A stretch of DNA of 64,000 nucleotides from Siphlonurus alternatus (Eukaryota > Arthropoda > Insecta > Ephemeroptera > Siphlonuridae): positions 17,147,628 through 17,211,627 of the forward strand of contig OX463783.1 in NCBI GenBank assembly GCA_949825025.1, given 5' to 3'. Shown here in pieces: positions 13,517 to 25,651 of the stretch. The notes under the pieces are model-generated. The model did not search any database, was not told the origin of the DNA, and worked only from the letters and a program-made list of their open reading frames with translations. Each line of letters opens with the position of its first letter. Position 1 is the stretch's first letter. Both the position numbers and the translations under genes were made by a program.

Positions 13517-13901
13517 TATACACCTCTGGATACCACGAACTTTACTCTTGCTTTGTTTGTGGGGGTTACCACATAGTATATGGTAGCATGATGAAACTGT
13601 TGTTTTTTTTCGAGGTAATGGTTAAGGATAAGGGAGGGAAAGGATGATGGCCACGGCCTGTTACACGTCCCAGCATTCGCTGAGGTGAGACTGAGGGAAC
13701 CGTGGAAAACCTCAGTCAGGACGGACACCTCTACTTTATATCAATCGACCAAAGTGATGTCCAAAGCCTGGGGAATTGATAGATTGAGTGCTCTTCTTAC
13801 CTCCACCGCAATTGCAAATATGTGCATCTCTTTGTCTCTTACTTAGAGCTGCAAATCTAGCAAGTGAGACAGGATTAAAGTTCGTGTTGTCTAGAGGTGT
13901 T
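13517..13901. mobile_element. Inverted-repeat element, GTACACYTC...GAACGTTAC family
   Basis: Left end TATACACCTCTGGATACCAC followed by GAACTTTACTC; right end GATTAAAGTTCGTG followed by TTGTCTAGAGGTGT. The interior holds GGGAGGGAAAGGATGATGGC and GGGAACCGTGGAAAACCTC, which resembles dispersed insect repeat sequence I have seen before. Confidence 0.65.
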
Positions 13902-14424
13902 CTTGACGCAAACGTTTACACTCTGATTATTATGCAATGTAACACTGCGAGCTGAAACTCCCAAACTGCAGAGATACGTACGTACGTTGTTCTCATTACT
14001 CCCCGAATAATAATAATAAAAATTGCATTGTTTTTAAGTTACAGCTCTAATAAATCAGGCAAGGTAACATTAGAGATACCCAGAGGTGTAATTTGAAGTA
14101 TACTTCACAGTAATAAATCGTAAAGCATACCTTCTATATACATGAAACCTTGATAATATAGTTTGGCTTCATTCAATCAATTTTTCATAAAAAAAAATAA
14201 TAATATTTATATGTAATTTGGTTACTTCCAGCATAAAATGTATTCATACAGATACATGGCTAAATGGCTTTTAACAGATTAACTAAAAATTTAAGCTGGT
14301 AAAAGGGACTTAAAATTTTGTATACACGAAAGCATTGTTATATTTTTCAAATAAATTACAGCCACAAAAATGTATTAATTTTTAATACAATATATAACAT
14401 TAAATTATTATACCGTAAACTAAT

Positions 14425-14550
14425 TCAAATTTATAAATATATAAATATATATTTATAAATATATTGTAATAAATATAAATATATTTATAAATATAAATAA
14501 ATATATATATTTATTTATATTATAAATATATTTATAAATATATTGTAATG
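14425..14550. repeat. AT-only low-complexity block
   Basis: Almost pure A/T with repeated TTATAAATATATTGTAAT motifs at both ends and inverted ATATAAATATATATTTATA-like segments. Confidence 0.8.
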
Positions 14551-16804
14551 AAAATTCAAGATTAAGGTATACTTGGATCTTTTTAGCTTTTTTACCCTTT
14601 CATCCCATCAATTTATTTCAAAGAATTTAAAAAATAACATTACATTATATTTAGTAACAGATATTTAATTTCAATTTAAACATTTTTACTAATGATATTT
14701 AATTTTACTGGATAATAAGAATGGTCGAAAACCTTTTGCTCATAAAGACTTCTTTAAATATTCCATTTATATATCTTACTTCTTTTAAATAAAAAAAACA
14801 TAATGAGGAGCCATGAACTTTATACGCTTAAGAGCATAACAAAGTAATTAAATAGCGCTAATGAGGCATATTATAATTTCTCCAGCTTTAACAGCTCAGA
14901 ACTTTGTGCTGCATGTGGTTCAACTTAAATGGTGCCTGGAAATGCTGTAATGGTGAAACCGGTAAAGTATAGAAAAATGTATAATAGTACAATTTATATG
15001 TTTTTATATAAACCGAATTTTAATTAAATATATATTATTCTGTTTCAACTTTTAACGTGTTTTATGTGTACTATTTTTTTAATTACGTTTCTATTCCATG
15101 CCATGAATGTTTGTTAATTATACTTTTTGCACTGAAACTTTGTTTTATTTACATAGTATCTCGTTACAAAATAACAAAACATTCATGAAATATTCATTAT
15201 TTAATATAACATTTTGTAATAAAAAACAGTAAAAATCCTTCATTGTTGGGGTATAAAAAATTCCCATCTATAAACTTTATGTTAAAATTATTGTAATTTT
15301 GGTTCTTGATGATCGAGCTATAACGTCATGTGAAATTAAGAGGTGTTGCTAACACTGACCATTTTATTCAAGGTTTCCAGGGTTCCTTTATTTGAAAATT
15401 TATCTCATGAAAATTTATTTTGATTAATTTTCTAGTAATAGAGTTTTAATCAAATTTAGTGGGACATGTTATATACATGTCATGTTCCAGTCGTTTTTGT
15501 CCCAAAATTCTGTACAAATAGTCTTCACTAAATCTCACTGTACCATGAGCTGGGTTACATGTGACTAATTTACTTGAATGTGCGTGAGACCAATATGAGT
15601 GTGACCCTGTCCTTGTGTCTTATGTCATATACTTATTTGCTGTGATAACAAATTACAAATTTAATATAGGGTCATCAATTATGACGTCACGACCATCTGT
15701 CATTGGTTCACACCAGCAAAATAATAATTTGGTTCATATATAAATGACCTTCATGATTAATAACGTCTATTTTTATATGTTTTACTATAGACATTATGAT
15801 TTCGTTGTTTAATTAATCAAAATTTAAGTAAGAGCTAGAGAGAGATTGAAGGCAAACAAATATATTTTCTTTTCTTTTCTTTTTTTCTTTTTTTTTTTAG
15901 TTTTTAACTAACGTTCCTCTAAAAGTAAACATTATTCCATGCCACAAGCTATATTACACATAGTAAAAGAAAGGTATTGTTTAATAAATTTAATTGAATT
16001 TAAAAGTACGGATTTCAAGAAGGTGAAGGTTGAACTTTTGCAAACATTTTGCTCCAAAGAACTACTTGTATGTAAATTCTATACTACTTCAAATAGAGTA
16101 GACGTGAATTAAAAGTAGATACGTTACTTATCTCATGAATTTAGAATAGTCTGAAGACTCGACTTCTGAATGAAATGCACTTTGTTTAATGAAAATGTTA
16201 TATAAATAGATGTTTACAATCTTTTATGAAGATTCAATGTATATCTTTCAAAGGTTTAAAACAAAAGCATCTGCATATAATTTTATTGTAATCGTTTTGT
16301 ATATATAGCAATTTCAACTAAATAAGCCCATTTGTTATTAGGAATTATACGTATAATAATACAGAATTTGGGAGCATGAGATACAATTAACTATTAATTA
16401 TAGTTTTATCTTAATATGGGGCTGTCCAACCCTCTCATATACCCACTTATTATGTCCTCTCGTTTTTTTCCAAAGAAAATCTAACTTTCCTATCTTCCTC
16501 TGCTTTTAGTGACATTTCTTAATTCACTATATAAATAGGAATTATAAAATATCAATTTACTGTGCAGATTTTTCCAAAGAAATAAACTGTACATAAACAA
16601 ATATGAAACATTAAATAACGTCACGGGCGTCATTTTATGAAAAAAGAAACACGTTAAAGACTGTCCATGATGAAAAAGGTACTATTTTTGTCATAATCAT
16701 TTATTAAACTGAGACAATTATAGTATCCTTAAAACACATTAAGATTCTCTCTCGTTCAAACGATGATCTGAATATATTTCAATGGACATTTTCTATACCA
16801 TTTA

Positions 16805-17001
16805 GTATACACTTCGGGACAGCATGAACGTTACTTCTGCATGATTTACTTAAAATAAAGAGATGCTTCATATTTGAAATTTAAGTTCACGTAAAAAATG
16901 CAGCCTGTCTTGTCATAACAAAAAGTGAATTCACTTATAGACTGTGTGACAACGCCCACAAATATAACAAAGATAACGTTTAGGATGTCCGAAAGTGTAC
17001 A
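16805..17001. mobile_element. GTACACYTC...GAACGTTAC-family element
   Basis: Left GTATACACTTCGGGACAGCA then TGAACGTTACTT; right GATAACGTTTAGGATGTCCG then AAAGTGTAC. About 197 bp. Confidence 0.65.
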
Positions 17002-20000
17002 TCGCTCACAGACTTGCATTTGGTGGTTGAAAAGATGCCACTCCCTTGAGACACGCAAGTGCACTCTAGTGGCGTGAGAAAGTGATAAGAAAATAATCTG
17101 AATCCATTTAATGTATAGCAACATTTCAATACACTTAATTTGGGGTTTGCTATAAAACATGCTGTCACTCCATAGGGGGATATATCAAAGAAATGTTTCA
17201 TTACATGTTGAGAAAAAACTTCGAGAAAGATGCTTCCAATAAAAAAATATAAAAGATAGATGGGACTTAAAAAGCTGTGAAAAAAAAAATTGTTTTATTT
17301 TATTTATTAATTACATTATAGAACTTAAATGATGAACTTCCTTTTTCAATTATAATAATAGGAACTCATTTTACTGTCACTATGAAAAGAATTACATTTT
17401 TTTTTATTAAAATCAATGCAGGTATGCACTTTATCAAATATTTATTATTCATTAAAAATAAAAATTCTTTTTATAGAACGCGCTAATCTGTATATAATGT
17501 TATATATAGATACGAGTATGATATATTTCATCTTAATTAATTATTTATAAACAATTATTATATTTTGCAGCATTGTAATATATATTTATAGTTGGTATAC
17601 ATATATAAGAATTAAGAATAAAACTCACAATAATAATATACAAGACAAAAATTTAATTTCGTATAACTGTAGTGTATATTAAAAAAATGTACAGTACAGC
17701 TAACTTTAATTTGTCATTGCGACTTTCCGACTTTATAACACCATTAGTTTTGTTTGCAATTTATACTTACGTTAGAATAAAATTTTATATCTTCCTGTAA
17801 ATATGTTAAGTTAACTGACTTACGACATGTTCTTAATTATTAATTGTTGTAAATTAACTAAATTATTTGATGCAAATCACTTGCATGAGAAAAATGTTAA
17901 AAACTTAATCGTCACCGACAGAATTGTATATTAAAATGCTAACTTAATCCACAATTAATTCAGGTATTATATTAAATAAGATCTAGGTATTTTATTCATT
18001 ATAATTACAGAAATTATAAAAAAAACGTTTCAAAGATAATTAGTGGCTTCACACAGTATAATTTTCTCTTCAGAGAGTGGAAGCAACGTTTACGTGGTTA
18101 CGTAACATGAAGCTGTTCACGGTATGAACGTTGTAATAGACTAAACTAAATTGCGGTAACAATTATTACAGAGCACTTTGAGACTTTGTGATGTTCAATA
18201 AATCAGATTAATTAAAATGATATGAAAGCATGGATAGAAATTCTTCTTGTTTATACTTGTACAAAGATCATATTTTATGCAAGGGGTGTACACGTTGATT
18301 TTATGGAGATATTAAAATAAAAACATGCGTAGTTCGTACTTCTTCCGATAATGGAGCAAGCCTTGGATGGGGGTATAGTCTATTTAAATAATATAATCAT
18401 ATGCGCATAAATATATCCCATGCAGTAATTAGAAAATCATCATAATATTCGGATGTCTTCTATAGGTTTTTTATACTTAATTATGGAGTTTCACAAATGA
18501 CACAAATTATGGTTGGTTAGGTGGCCTAGCTAAACTAATTTGCAATGCCTATACGTCGTCACCATGTTAAAAAGAACATGAATTGTTTTTGTTTGTTTTT
18601 CCTTTTTACATTTTTTTAAATAATCTATTAAACGTACATAATACTGACTATAGCATAATTTTCTCATCATTGAATTAATGATGGCAACCCGAATGTAGTA
18701 GCAAGAGTAAAATTGTTAGCTTTGCCATATGGATGTCTTGATTGTGAAGCTTTGAAGGAGTTAAATAAAAATTTACCCAATATTGTAATTTATTTTATTA
18801 TTTATTTAATTTAATGTAACATTATTTAATATTGTAAAAAAGAGTAACAATTTAGTACGGAAGTGGGGTAGACAAATGGTGTAAAAAATTATGTTTATTA
18901 CATTTAAGTGTATAATATTGAAGTATTTTTATAAAACTTTAATCTAATTGCCTAGAAAAAAAAATATTATAAACACACATGGCATATTCATAATACATGA
19001 GTATATTTCATAAAATTTATTCACTTTAAGAATAAACCTCTTTTTATATAACTTTGTTAATGTATAAAATTGCTTCATATTTATTGAATTTTAAAAGCTT
19101 TTATCGTACAATCATGTATTGTTATGCTGAAAATTGAATTTGCGTGTACATTGATTTGCACTGTTTATTAAGTACAAAGTATAGACGCCGCTATGACAAG
19201 GGTTGCCAATCAATTTAGTGGTACGTACGTAATTTCAAACTAAAGTACTCTTTGCAACAATAAAATACATACCGTCCATGCATGCATGTCATTACAATGT
19301 ATTGAATTACAATGCATACATCGAAAAAGCTAGAATGTGAAAAATATATAATTTTTTTTTCTTTAATTAATATCGAGTATAATATATATATAATATTTTA
19401 TAATAATTAATGAAACGCTCATAAATTTAACACTAATTTATATAGCTGAAAATTTATACCAAAATGTTTGGTCTAAATCTTGAAATTCTGATAATATTTT
19501 CATAGCTTCAAATGTAAACTACAATACGTCCCGGATTTATTGCCATATTCTTCAAATTTTTCATCGTGTTTTACACCAAAAATTGCACATGTCTCATTGA
19601 AAAAAAGTCTGAATTTTAATATCTTCCCCCTCCCTGTCTCTCATACATAACCAATCAAGGACATGGTATAAATTTGAAACTAATTACTATATTTATTTCC
19701 ATGCTGAAATTTAATCAATGAAATTATTATATCATGATGCGAAATGGCGGTTGTGTTAAAGGTGAGTATATTATGCATGTCTGGTAAGTCTATTTTACAT
19801 ATTAATATTTTTAATAAAGCTGTAGGGACTATCAAGTGGGTAGCCTCAAACGGCTAAAAAGATACCACATACTGTTGTATAGTAGCAGCAGTTAGACTCC
19901 CTAGACTCATCTTTTATTCATCTGCTTTCTTGGAAGCAAAAAGATCGGTGAGGTGTGTTTTAATATGTTCTCACTCTTTCTGTTGATGGGAATTTCTTAG

Positions 20001-21121
20001 TCAGAGATAGCATAAACAATATTGATCAGTATTCCAAGATATAACCTTTTTTAAAGTATATTTTACAATACAACAAATAGTGTATACTCCTACTGAAAAG
20101 TTTAAAGATTTTGTATGTTCAATTTTAAAAGTAATGCTAAATGTTTGGTATAGCAAATAAACTGCCCCAATTGTTCTAAAAGCCAGCAGGTACTTCAGAA
20201 TTTACATCAAGAAACATGAAATATACACAAAGAAATATATGATGCATGTTAATTCCTTGTGAAATCCTGGTTTAGGCTACGGAAATTCGTAAGTGGCGCG
20301 GTAATCTTCACGAGCTTAGGAAGTTATATGCCCTATATAATATAATATGTGAAGTCTATATAATTATAATGCATTTGTCTATATTTTTAGCATTATATAT
20401 AATTACTTACATAATTAATACTATATATATAATCGATATCATGCATTATAAAACTATTAAAATAAATAATAATGTAACCGCATTTATTTGTCTGTATTTA
20501 ATAAATTTTGGATACATATAATTAATAATAAATAAGAATACTGTATGTACATTTCTTAAAGTTAAAAATTGTAATACATGCATTAGAATCTTACCTATGA
20601 ATTCCAATTTTTATTTTTAAGAACTGTACATTCAACAGTCTGATTAAAAAAAGAATATATCCCCTCACACGCCCTGTACCAAACCCAAAAAGAAAACGTC
20701 CTCATTTTTGTAAAGTACAAATGCATTGAGGAGACAATGTTATTTCTTGTTTACAATATATTAAAGTTCAGTTTTTCATGTAGATGACTGTACACCATGT
20801 ATATAAAACGGTAAAGATTATTGTTGGGTAGTTTTATCATACCATTGTATACTTACTATAATATTATTATGTTATAAATATAAAGTGTTCATGACCTATG
20901 ACATTTAGTAACGTTGCTTTTTTTGTTACACCGAGATAAAAATAAAGTTTAAATTTACATACATGAAAAATACATTGAATCAGTACGCTAGTACCGTACT
21001 GTACTATCGATTATACGAGTTGAAAATATGTGTAGCAACAATTTAATTAAAATACTATTATACTTTCATATTCCATTTATTCTATATACAGACAATCCCA
21101 TCAGAAGTATTTTTATGTTGC

Positions 21122-21443
21122 TATGGAGTACCGATCTCAAATTTTTTTTATTGCAGAAATGGATAGAAGATGAAAAGTTATGTTACTCTGATTTTTTTCA
21201 GATTTTTTAGAGCCCGGGAAGTATTGCTAAAAAGTTTTGGCGAGGTCGGGTTCGAATCCACGTCCCTTTTGGGTCCTATCTTTTATTAAGAGAGGCGGCA
21301 AGAGGCGGCACTTTTTCTGCACTTTCAATAATTTTTTAAAAATACTTACCGGTCTCAGAAAAATCTGAAAAAATTCAGAGTAGCATATTTTTGCACCCTC
21401 TATCCATTTCTGCAATAAAAAATTTTGAAGTCGGTACTCCATT
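21122..21443. mobile_element. Inverted-repeat element with B-box-like core
   Basis: TATGGAGTACCGATCTCAAA at the left and TTGAAGTCGGTACTCCATT at the right. Subterminal TTGCAGAAATGGATAGA and TCTATCCATTTCTGCAA pair. The centre carries GGTTCGAATCC near 21247, like a tRNA internal promoter B box. Confidence 0.8.
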
Positions 21444-21498
21444 GTACATGATAATATTTTAATTATAATAAAAATATATGTATTTATTTTGAAGTTGA

Positions 21499-21733
21499 TG
21501 TACACTTCAGGTCAGCATGAATTACCCCTACTCCATTTGAAGCTCTGTCACGTAATCTATCTATGAAGGCTTGGCGAGTATTTTTTATTTTTTTTTTTTT
21601 CAGCTTGGATATTTATAGACATTGTATCTTCTTACTTCTAAAAAAAATTACAAATCTGCTTATTCTTACTATAACTATGTTGAAACTAAGCTAATTATAA
21701 TGGGATAACGTTCGTAATTTCCTGAGGTGTATA
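21499..21733. mobile_element. GTACACYTC...GAACGTTAC-family element
   Basis: Left ATGTACACTTCAGGTCAGCA; right GGGATAACGTTCGTAATTTC then CTGAGGTGTATAC. It lies just to the right of the 21122-21443 element. Confidence 0.6.
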
Positions 21734-23180
21734 CTCCAAAAGTAATTTAAAACTGAACACAAATTTCATCATAATATTATTTGTTTCTGCTTACGAAGAT
21801 TCCTATTTTGCTAAAAATGTTCATCTTGAATTTAACATGCTCGTTTATAGTATTGATTTTCTTGTAACCCTTACAAACAGAGAGCTGTGCCAAATATGCT
21901 GGGTATTATATTGTCAAACTTCATCATAATTAAGAATTTAAAGAGCATTTTGTCTTGTAAGTCATCATTCTACTTTTAGACCAGGTCTTTTTATTTGAGC
22001 ATTAAATTTTAACGTTAAAAGTATTATACTGAGAAATAAAAATTTCTCAAAAGTTATATAAAAGCAATAAAATATAGTTCTCAAAAGAAGATGTTTGATT
22101 GCAATATATGAATTATGTATGAGTAGATATTATATTTACATATATTAGTGTACACCTTGGGGCAGAAAAAACACAATCTAAGAGATAGAGAAATGCAAAT
22201 CTTTGATTTTATTAGGAGTAGTATATAATACGAAATAGTTCATGCGAAAAAAAAAAATGTATATTACTTCGTATTGTACAGTATTGGTTACAAAAAGTGG
22301 GACTTGGCGAACGGTGCAGTATGCATGTAATCGCTTCTGCTCCAGTAATTTTGACTGTGATTGTACGAGGAACTTGTCAATACCAGTGATACATAAGACT
22401 GATAAATCAATCAATCATTCTCACCATTTGCAAATTTAATGAAAGATCGAATGATTATACGATAAACTATATTGATTTAGTAGTCTCATGTTCTTGACTG
22501 CTTGCTTGTTGTTTAGTTAACAACACTGCTGCATATAATTATGTACTACAGTACAATTCATTTTTGCACATGCATCAAAAAAATTAAATTGCATCATGGG
22601 CCGTGGACCTGTGTATATATTTCAAATGACTTTGATAGAATTTTGCCACTTGCATTTCAATGTAAAAAATAGATTTTTGATGCGCATAAAATACTCCTTT
22701 TAATAAAAACTATTATTTTACGACTGCTGATAAAAATATATTATATATATATAATTATAAAGTAAAGTATATTTATAATCTTATAAATTCGAAGCAGACT
22801 TTATTTAGTTCACTTTTACTATAAAATATTAAACTTAGTCTAAGAAAAAAAAAAAAAAAAAAAAAAACGCTTATAAAACGATAGATTATTCTAATATAAA
22901 CATGTGGTGCGACCCCTCCTTTTTTTGTATAAGAGATGTAATATTTCAACCCCATGACCTTTTTCTTAGAAGATTTGCTCCATAAAGCATCCATTCATCA
23001 TCTTGTGAGGTTCAAATCTATCTTTCGTTGCAAATCATTTCCGTTATGTGATACAGAAATGTATGATGGCATTGATCTTTGTTTAATGCAATAAAAAATC
23101 TGTATTTGATTTGTACTCTATTATAATCTATAACAGTCCAGAAAAACTTTCATACTAATTATACTGAGATTTACACGAGA

Positions 23181-23500
23181 ATAGACAACCTGCATATAAA
23201 TTTTATTGCATATTTATTTGGTTAGAGTATCTCGAGTTATGAATTGCTAATTTTTCATTTTTTTTAATGTATTTAACCTATTTATAACTCTTTTAAAATC
23301 ATGCTGCAAAACGCTGTGATGTCATAGTTATGTTCCTCTGCGCGTGTTACTTATTTGCATGACTATGACGTCACATGCATTCCTTTGCAGTTTGTTTTTT
23401 GAGGTGTTAGTTTAAATAAAAGTGATTTTTTTGGTCATACATAATTCAAGTTCCTCTATCCAAATATACAATAAAAAAAAATTTATACAGGTTGTCCATT
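23181..23500. mobile_element. Inverted-repeat element related to AATGGACAAC family
   Basis: ATAGACAACCTGCATATAAA at the left and TATACAGGTTGTCCATT at the right, with TGACGTCA at 23366 and internal AAGTTCCTCTATCCAAAT. It is related to 44603-44945. Confidence 0.8.
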
Positions 23501-23847
23501 TTTCATAAAAATCCAAACAGTATAAAATTTAATAACTCAGAATAAAGTAGCAGAACATTATTTTAAATTTTTAATCTACCTTCAGAAAAAAGCACGCATC
23601 TTTGGTAATAAAACGCTTCTTGAGGTTGGCATCAGGAAATTTAATTATTATTTGCAATATCAAAAGGAAATTTAATTATCTTTGCACGTAACTTGATTTA
23701 AAAAATATCGACTTTTTTTTTTTAGCTTTCAACATGAACTATATCACGCAAAATTAGAACTATTTAAATAAATATATATATTTCAATTAATTTGATGATT
23801 TTTCTGTTTTTCACATAACAAAATTTTTAGTAAATAGAAAGGTACAT

Positions 23848-23966
23848 GTACACTCGTCGCCTTGGAAAATTTGCAGCCTTGTCAATCACTATATCCTGTG
23901 TTATTTTTACGGGACATGGTAATCAACAAGACTGTAAAGAGAAATTTTCCGAGGCGATGACTGTAC
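23848..23966. mobile_element. Small inverted-repeat element, GTCGCCT family
   Basis: Starts GTACACTCGTCGCCTTGGAA and ends TTTTCCGAGGCGATGACTGT. The interior (GCAGCCTTGTCAATCACTAT) matches the 489-614 copy. Confidence 0.8.
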
Positions 23967-24159
23967 ATGTAGATGAGATTATCTCTCTGAGGGTTTGTCA
24001 CCCAGCTTAGATATTATAAAGGATGAAAAAAATGGGTAATCTTTTTCTTACCTTTCCTAAAATTTCCAACCCGTCTCCTGAAACTTTAACACGCCCTCCT
24101 AATCCTAATCATCAGGTAGTTGTAAAGTAACGTACCGGTACCAGGCGCGGATCTAGAAA

Positions 24160-24300
24160 AAAATTGGGGGGGGGGGGGTGCTGCCTCCATAAGGCCAATG
24201 TTAGAAAAAAATGGAGTGGGGGAAATGCCTATATTGCCCATGTTAAATCAAAAATTTCGGGGGGGGGGGGGCTGCAGCCCCTGCAGCCCCCCCCCCCCTC
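24160..24300. repeat. G-run / C-run inverted segment
   Basis: Runs of more than nine G at about 24168 and 24258, then GCTGCAGCCCCTGCAGC and a run of C. The preceding GGCGCGGATCTAG resembles a terminus common in dispersed repeats of many invertebrates (memory). Confidence 0.6.
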
Positions 24301-25574
24301 CTCCCTGGATACCGTCTGACCGCCCGGTACTTTTTTGAAAGTTTTGACTTTTTTAATCTTTCTAAAGTTCTATTACAATATTAATTTCCTGCGCAATTTA
24401 AGAGGAAATCGTATTAACCTATATTATTATCGGATGGGATAATAAGCTGCTTGAAAGCTAATTTAATTTGATGAAGGATCATAATGCGCTTTACTTGAGA
24501 TGCGCGTAATTATAATTTCCTTCTGTAATGTACTTATTATAAAACAGTATATAAAAAATTATATAATAATATTGTTGATATGGAATATCAGTAATTTTTT
24601 TTTAACAAAGAGGCAAATTCTTTTATACATTTCATCATTTTTTCCCGAAACAATTAAGCAGTTAAATATTGTTATATTTATTTATTATCATTACATTAAT
24701 TGATTTTATTCATCATTCTGTAATGATGAATTATTTTTATTTAGTGAAGAAAAGGTGCAGTTAATTGTGATGATAATATTATGTACTAATTATGTAAAAA
24801 AACTCTGTATCATAAATTTTAATTTGTACGTATCGAAATTTTCAAATTTTCTCACCTAAAAATTAAAAAATCACAGACCAAATTTTCGTATCATGGTACG
24901 TCAATAAATAATACATAGCATTTTTTTTTTTATCCTATGCCGAGAATGTGGGTATATATATATAAATATAATATAAATATATATATTTATATATATATAT
25001 ATACATTTATACCTGTGCAACAAAATTCGGGATAATAAACCACGATCTTAAATATGCATTAAAATTAAAATGTATTCAGTATTACCCTATGTTAATTAAT
25101 TAATATTATTGATTATTATGTGATTAAAAAAATAAATGAAAAAAAATTATATATAAATATTAAGTTAGCCAGTTTATACAATTTTTTTATAAGCGAAATT
25201 ATAACACTATTACAAAGCAACGGAGTGAGCGTAACACAAAGAAATATTTTTATTAAATCAACTTTTAAATCTGATTTAGTAAAACATACATAAAAAAATC
25301 AGTTTACTTGTTCAAGGGCGAAATTATATATTATTAATATAGTGAAAGTGAAATATTACCTGTAATCATCATACTTAAATTACACCCACAAATTTACCTT
25401 GAGTTTATTAAATTACTAATAAAAAAATATTATCTTACCTTTTCATAAAAAGTTCATTTATAGCCGGAATTGAACTAAATCCATTAATTTTCACCAACCA
25501 CTGTTCACTGGGTCACAGCCGGCAAACGACTAAAAATTACAGCTGACTAGAGATGAAAACAGGTGGTAGAAAAG

Positions 25575-25651
25575 CTATGACGTAACATCATATTAGAAAT
25601 CTCATTGGTTAGTTTTACGTCACGAATAATTTCTATTGGTTCTTTATAAAA
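25575..25651 (+). promoter_or_regulatory. Promoter-like cluster (CRE halves, ATTGG boxes, TATAAAAG)
   Basis: On the plus strand: TGACGTAA, then CATTGGTT, ACGTCACG, ATTGGTTC and TTATAAAAG within about 75 bp. The order and spacing resemble a core promoter with CRE and inverted CCAAT boxes. No open coding sequence follows nearby, so function is uncertain. Confidence 0.25.

Larger units (their letters stand above)
10101..20000. other. AT-rich intergenic flank
   Basis: No gene recognised. It contains an (AT)n microsatellite, a 95-bp tandem duplication, a CAG-rich island (10510-10585), a 170-bp tandem duplication (about 11500-11790), elements at 12391-12538, 12604-12745, 12820-12916, 13517-13901 and 16805-17001, AT-rich low-complexity DNA (14425-14550), and a CRE/CCAAT/TATA-like cluster at 15682-15745. 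Confidence 0.6.

Noticed and set aside
13474..13728. 84-codon minus-strand frame
   Set aside because: It lies within a dispersed inverted-repeat element and resembles no protein.
21180..21320. tRNA gene around GGTTCGAATCC
   Set aside because: I cannot fold an acceptor stem or find an A box; treated as part of an inverted-repeat element.
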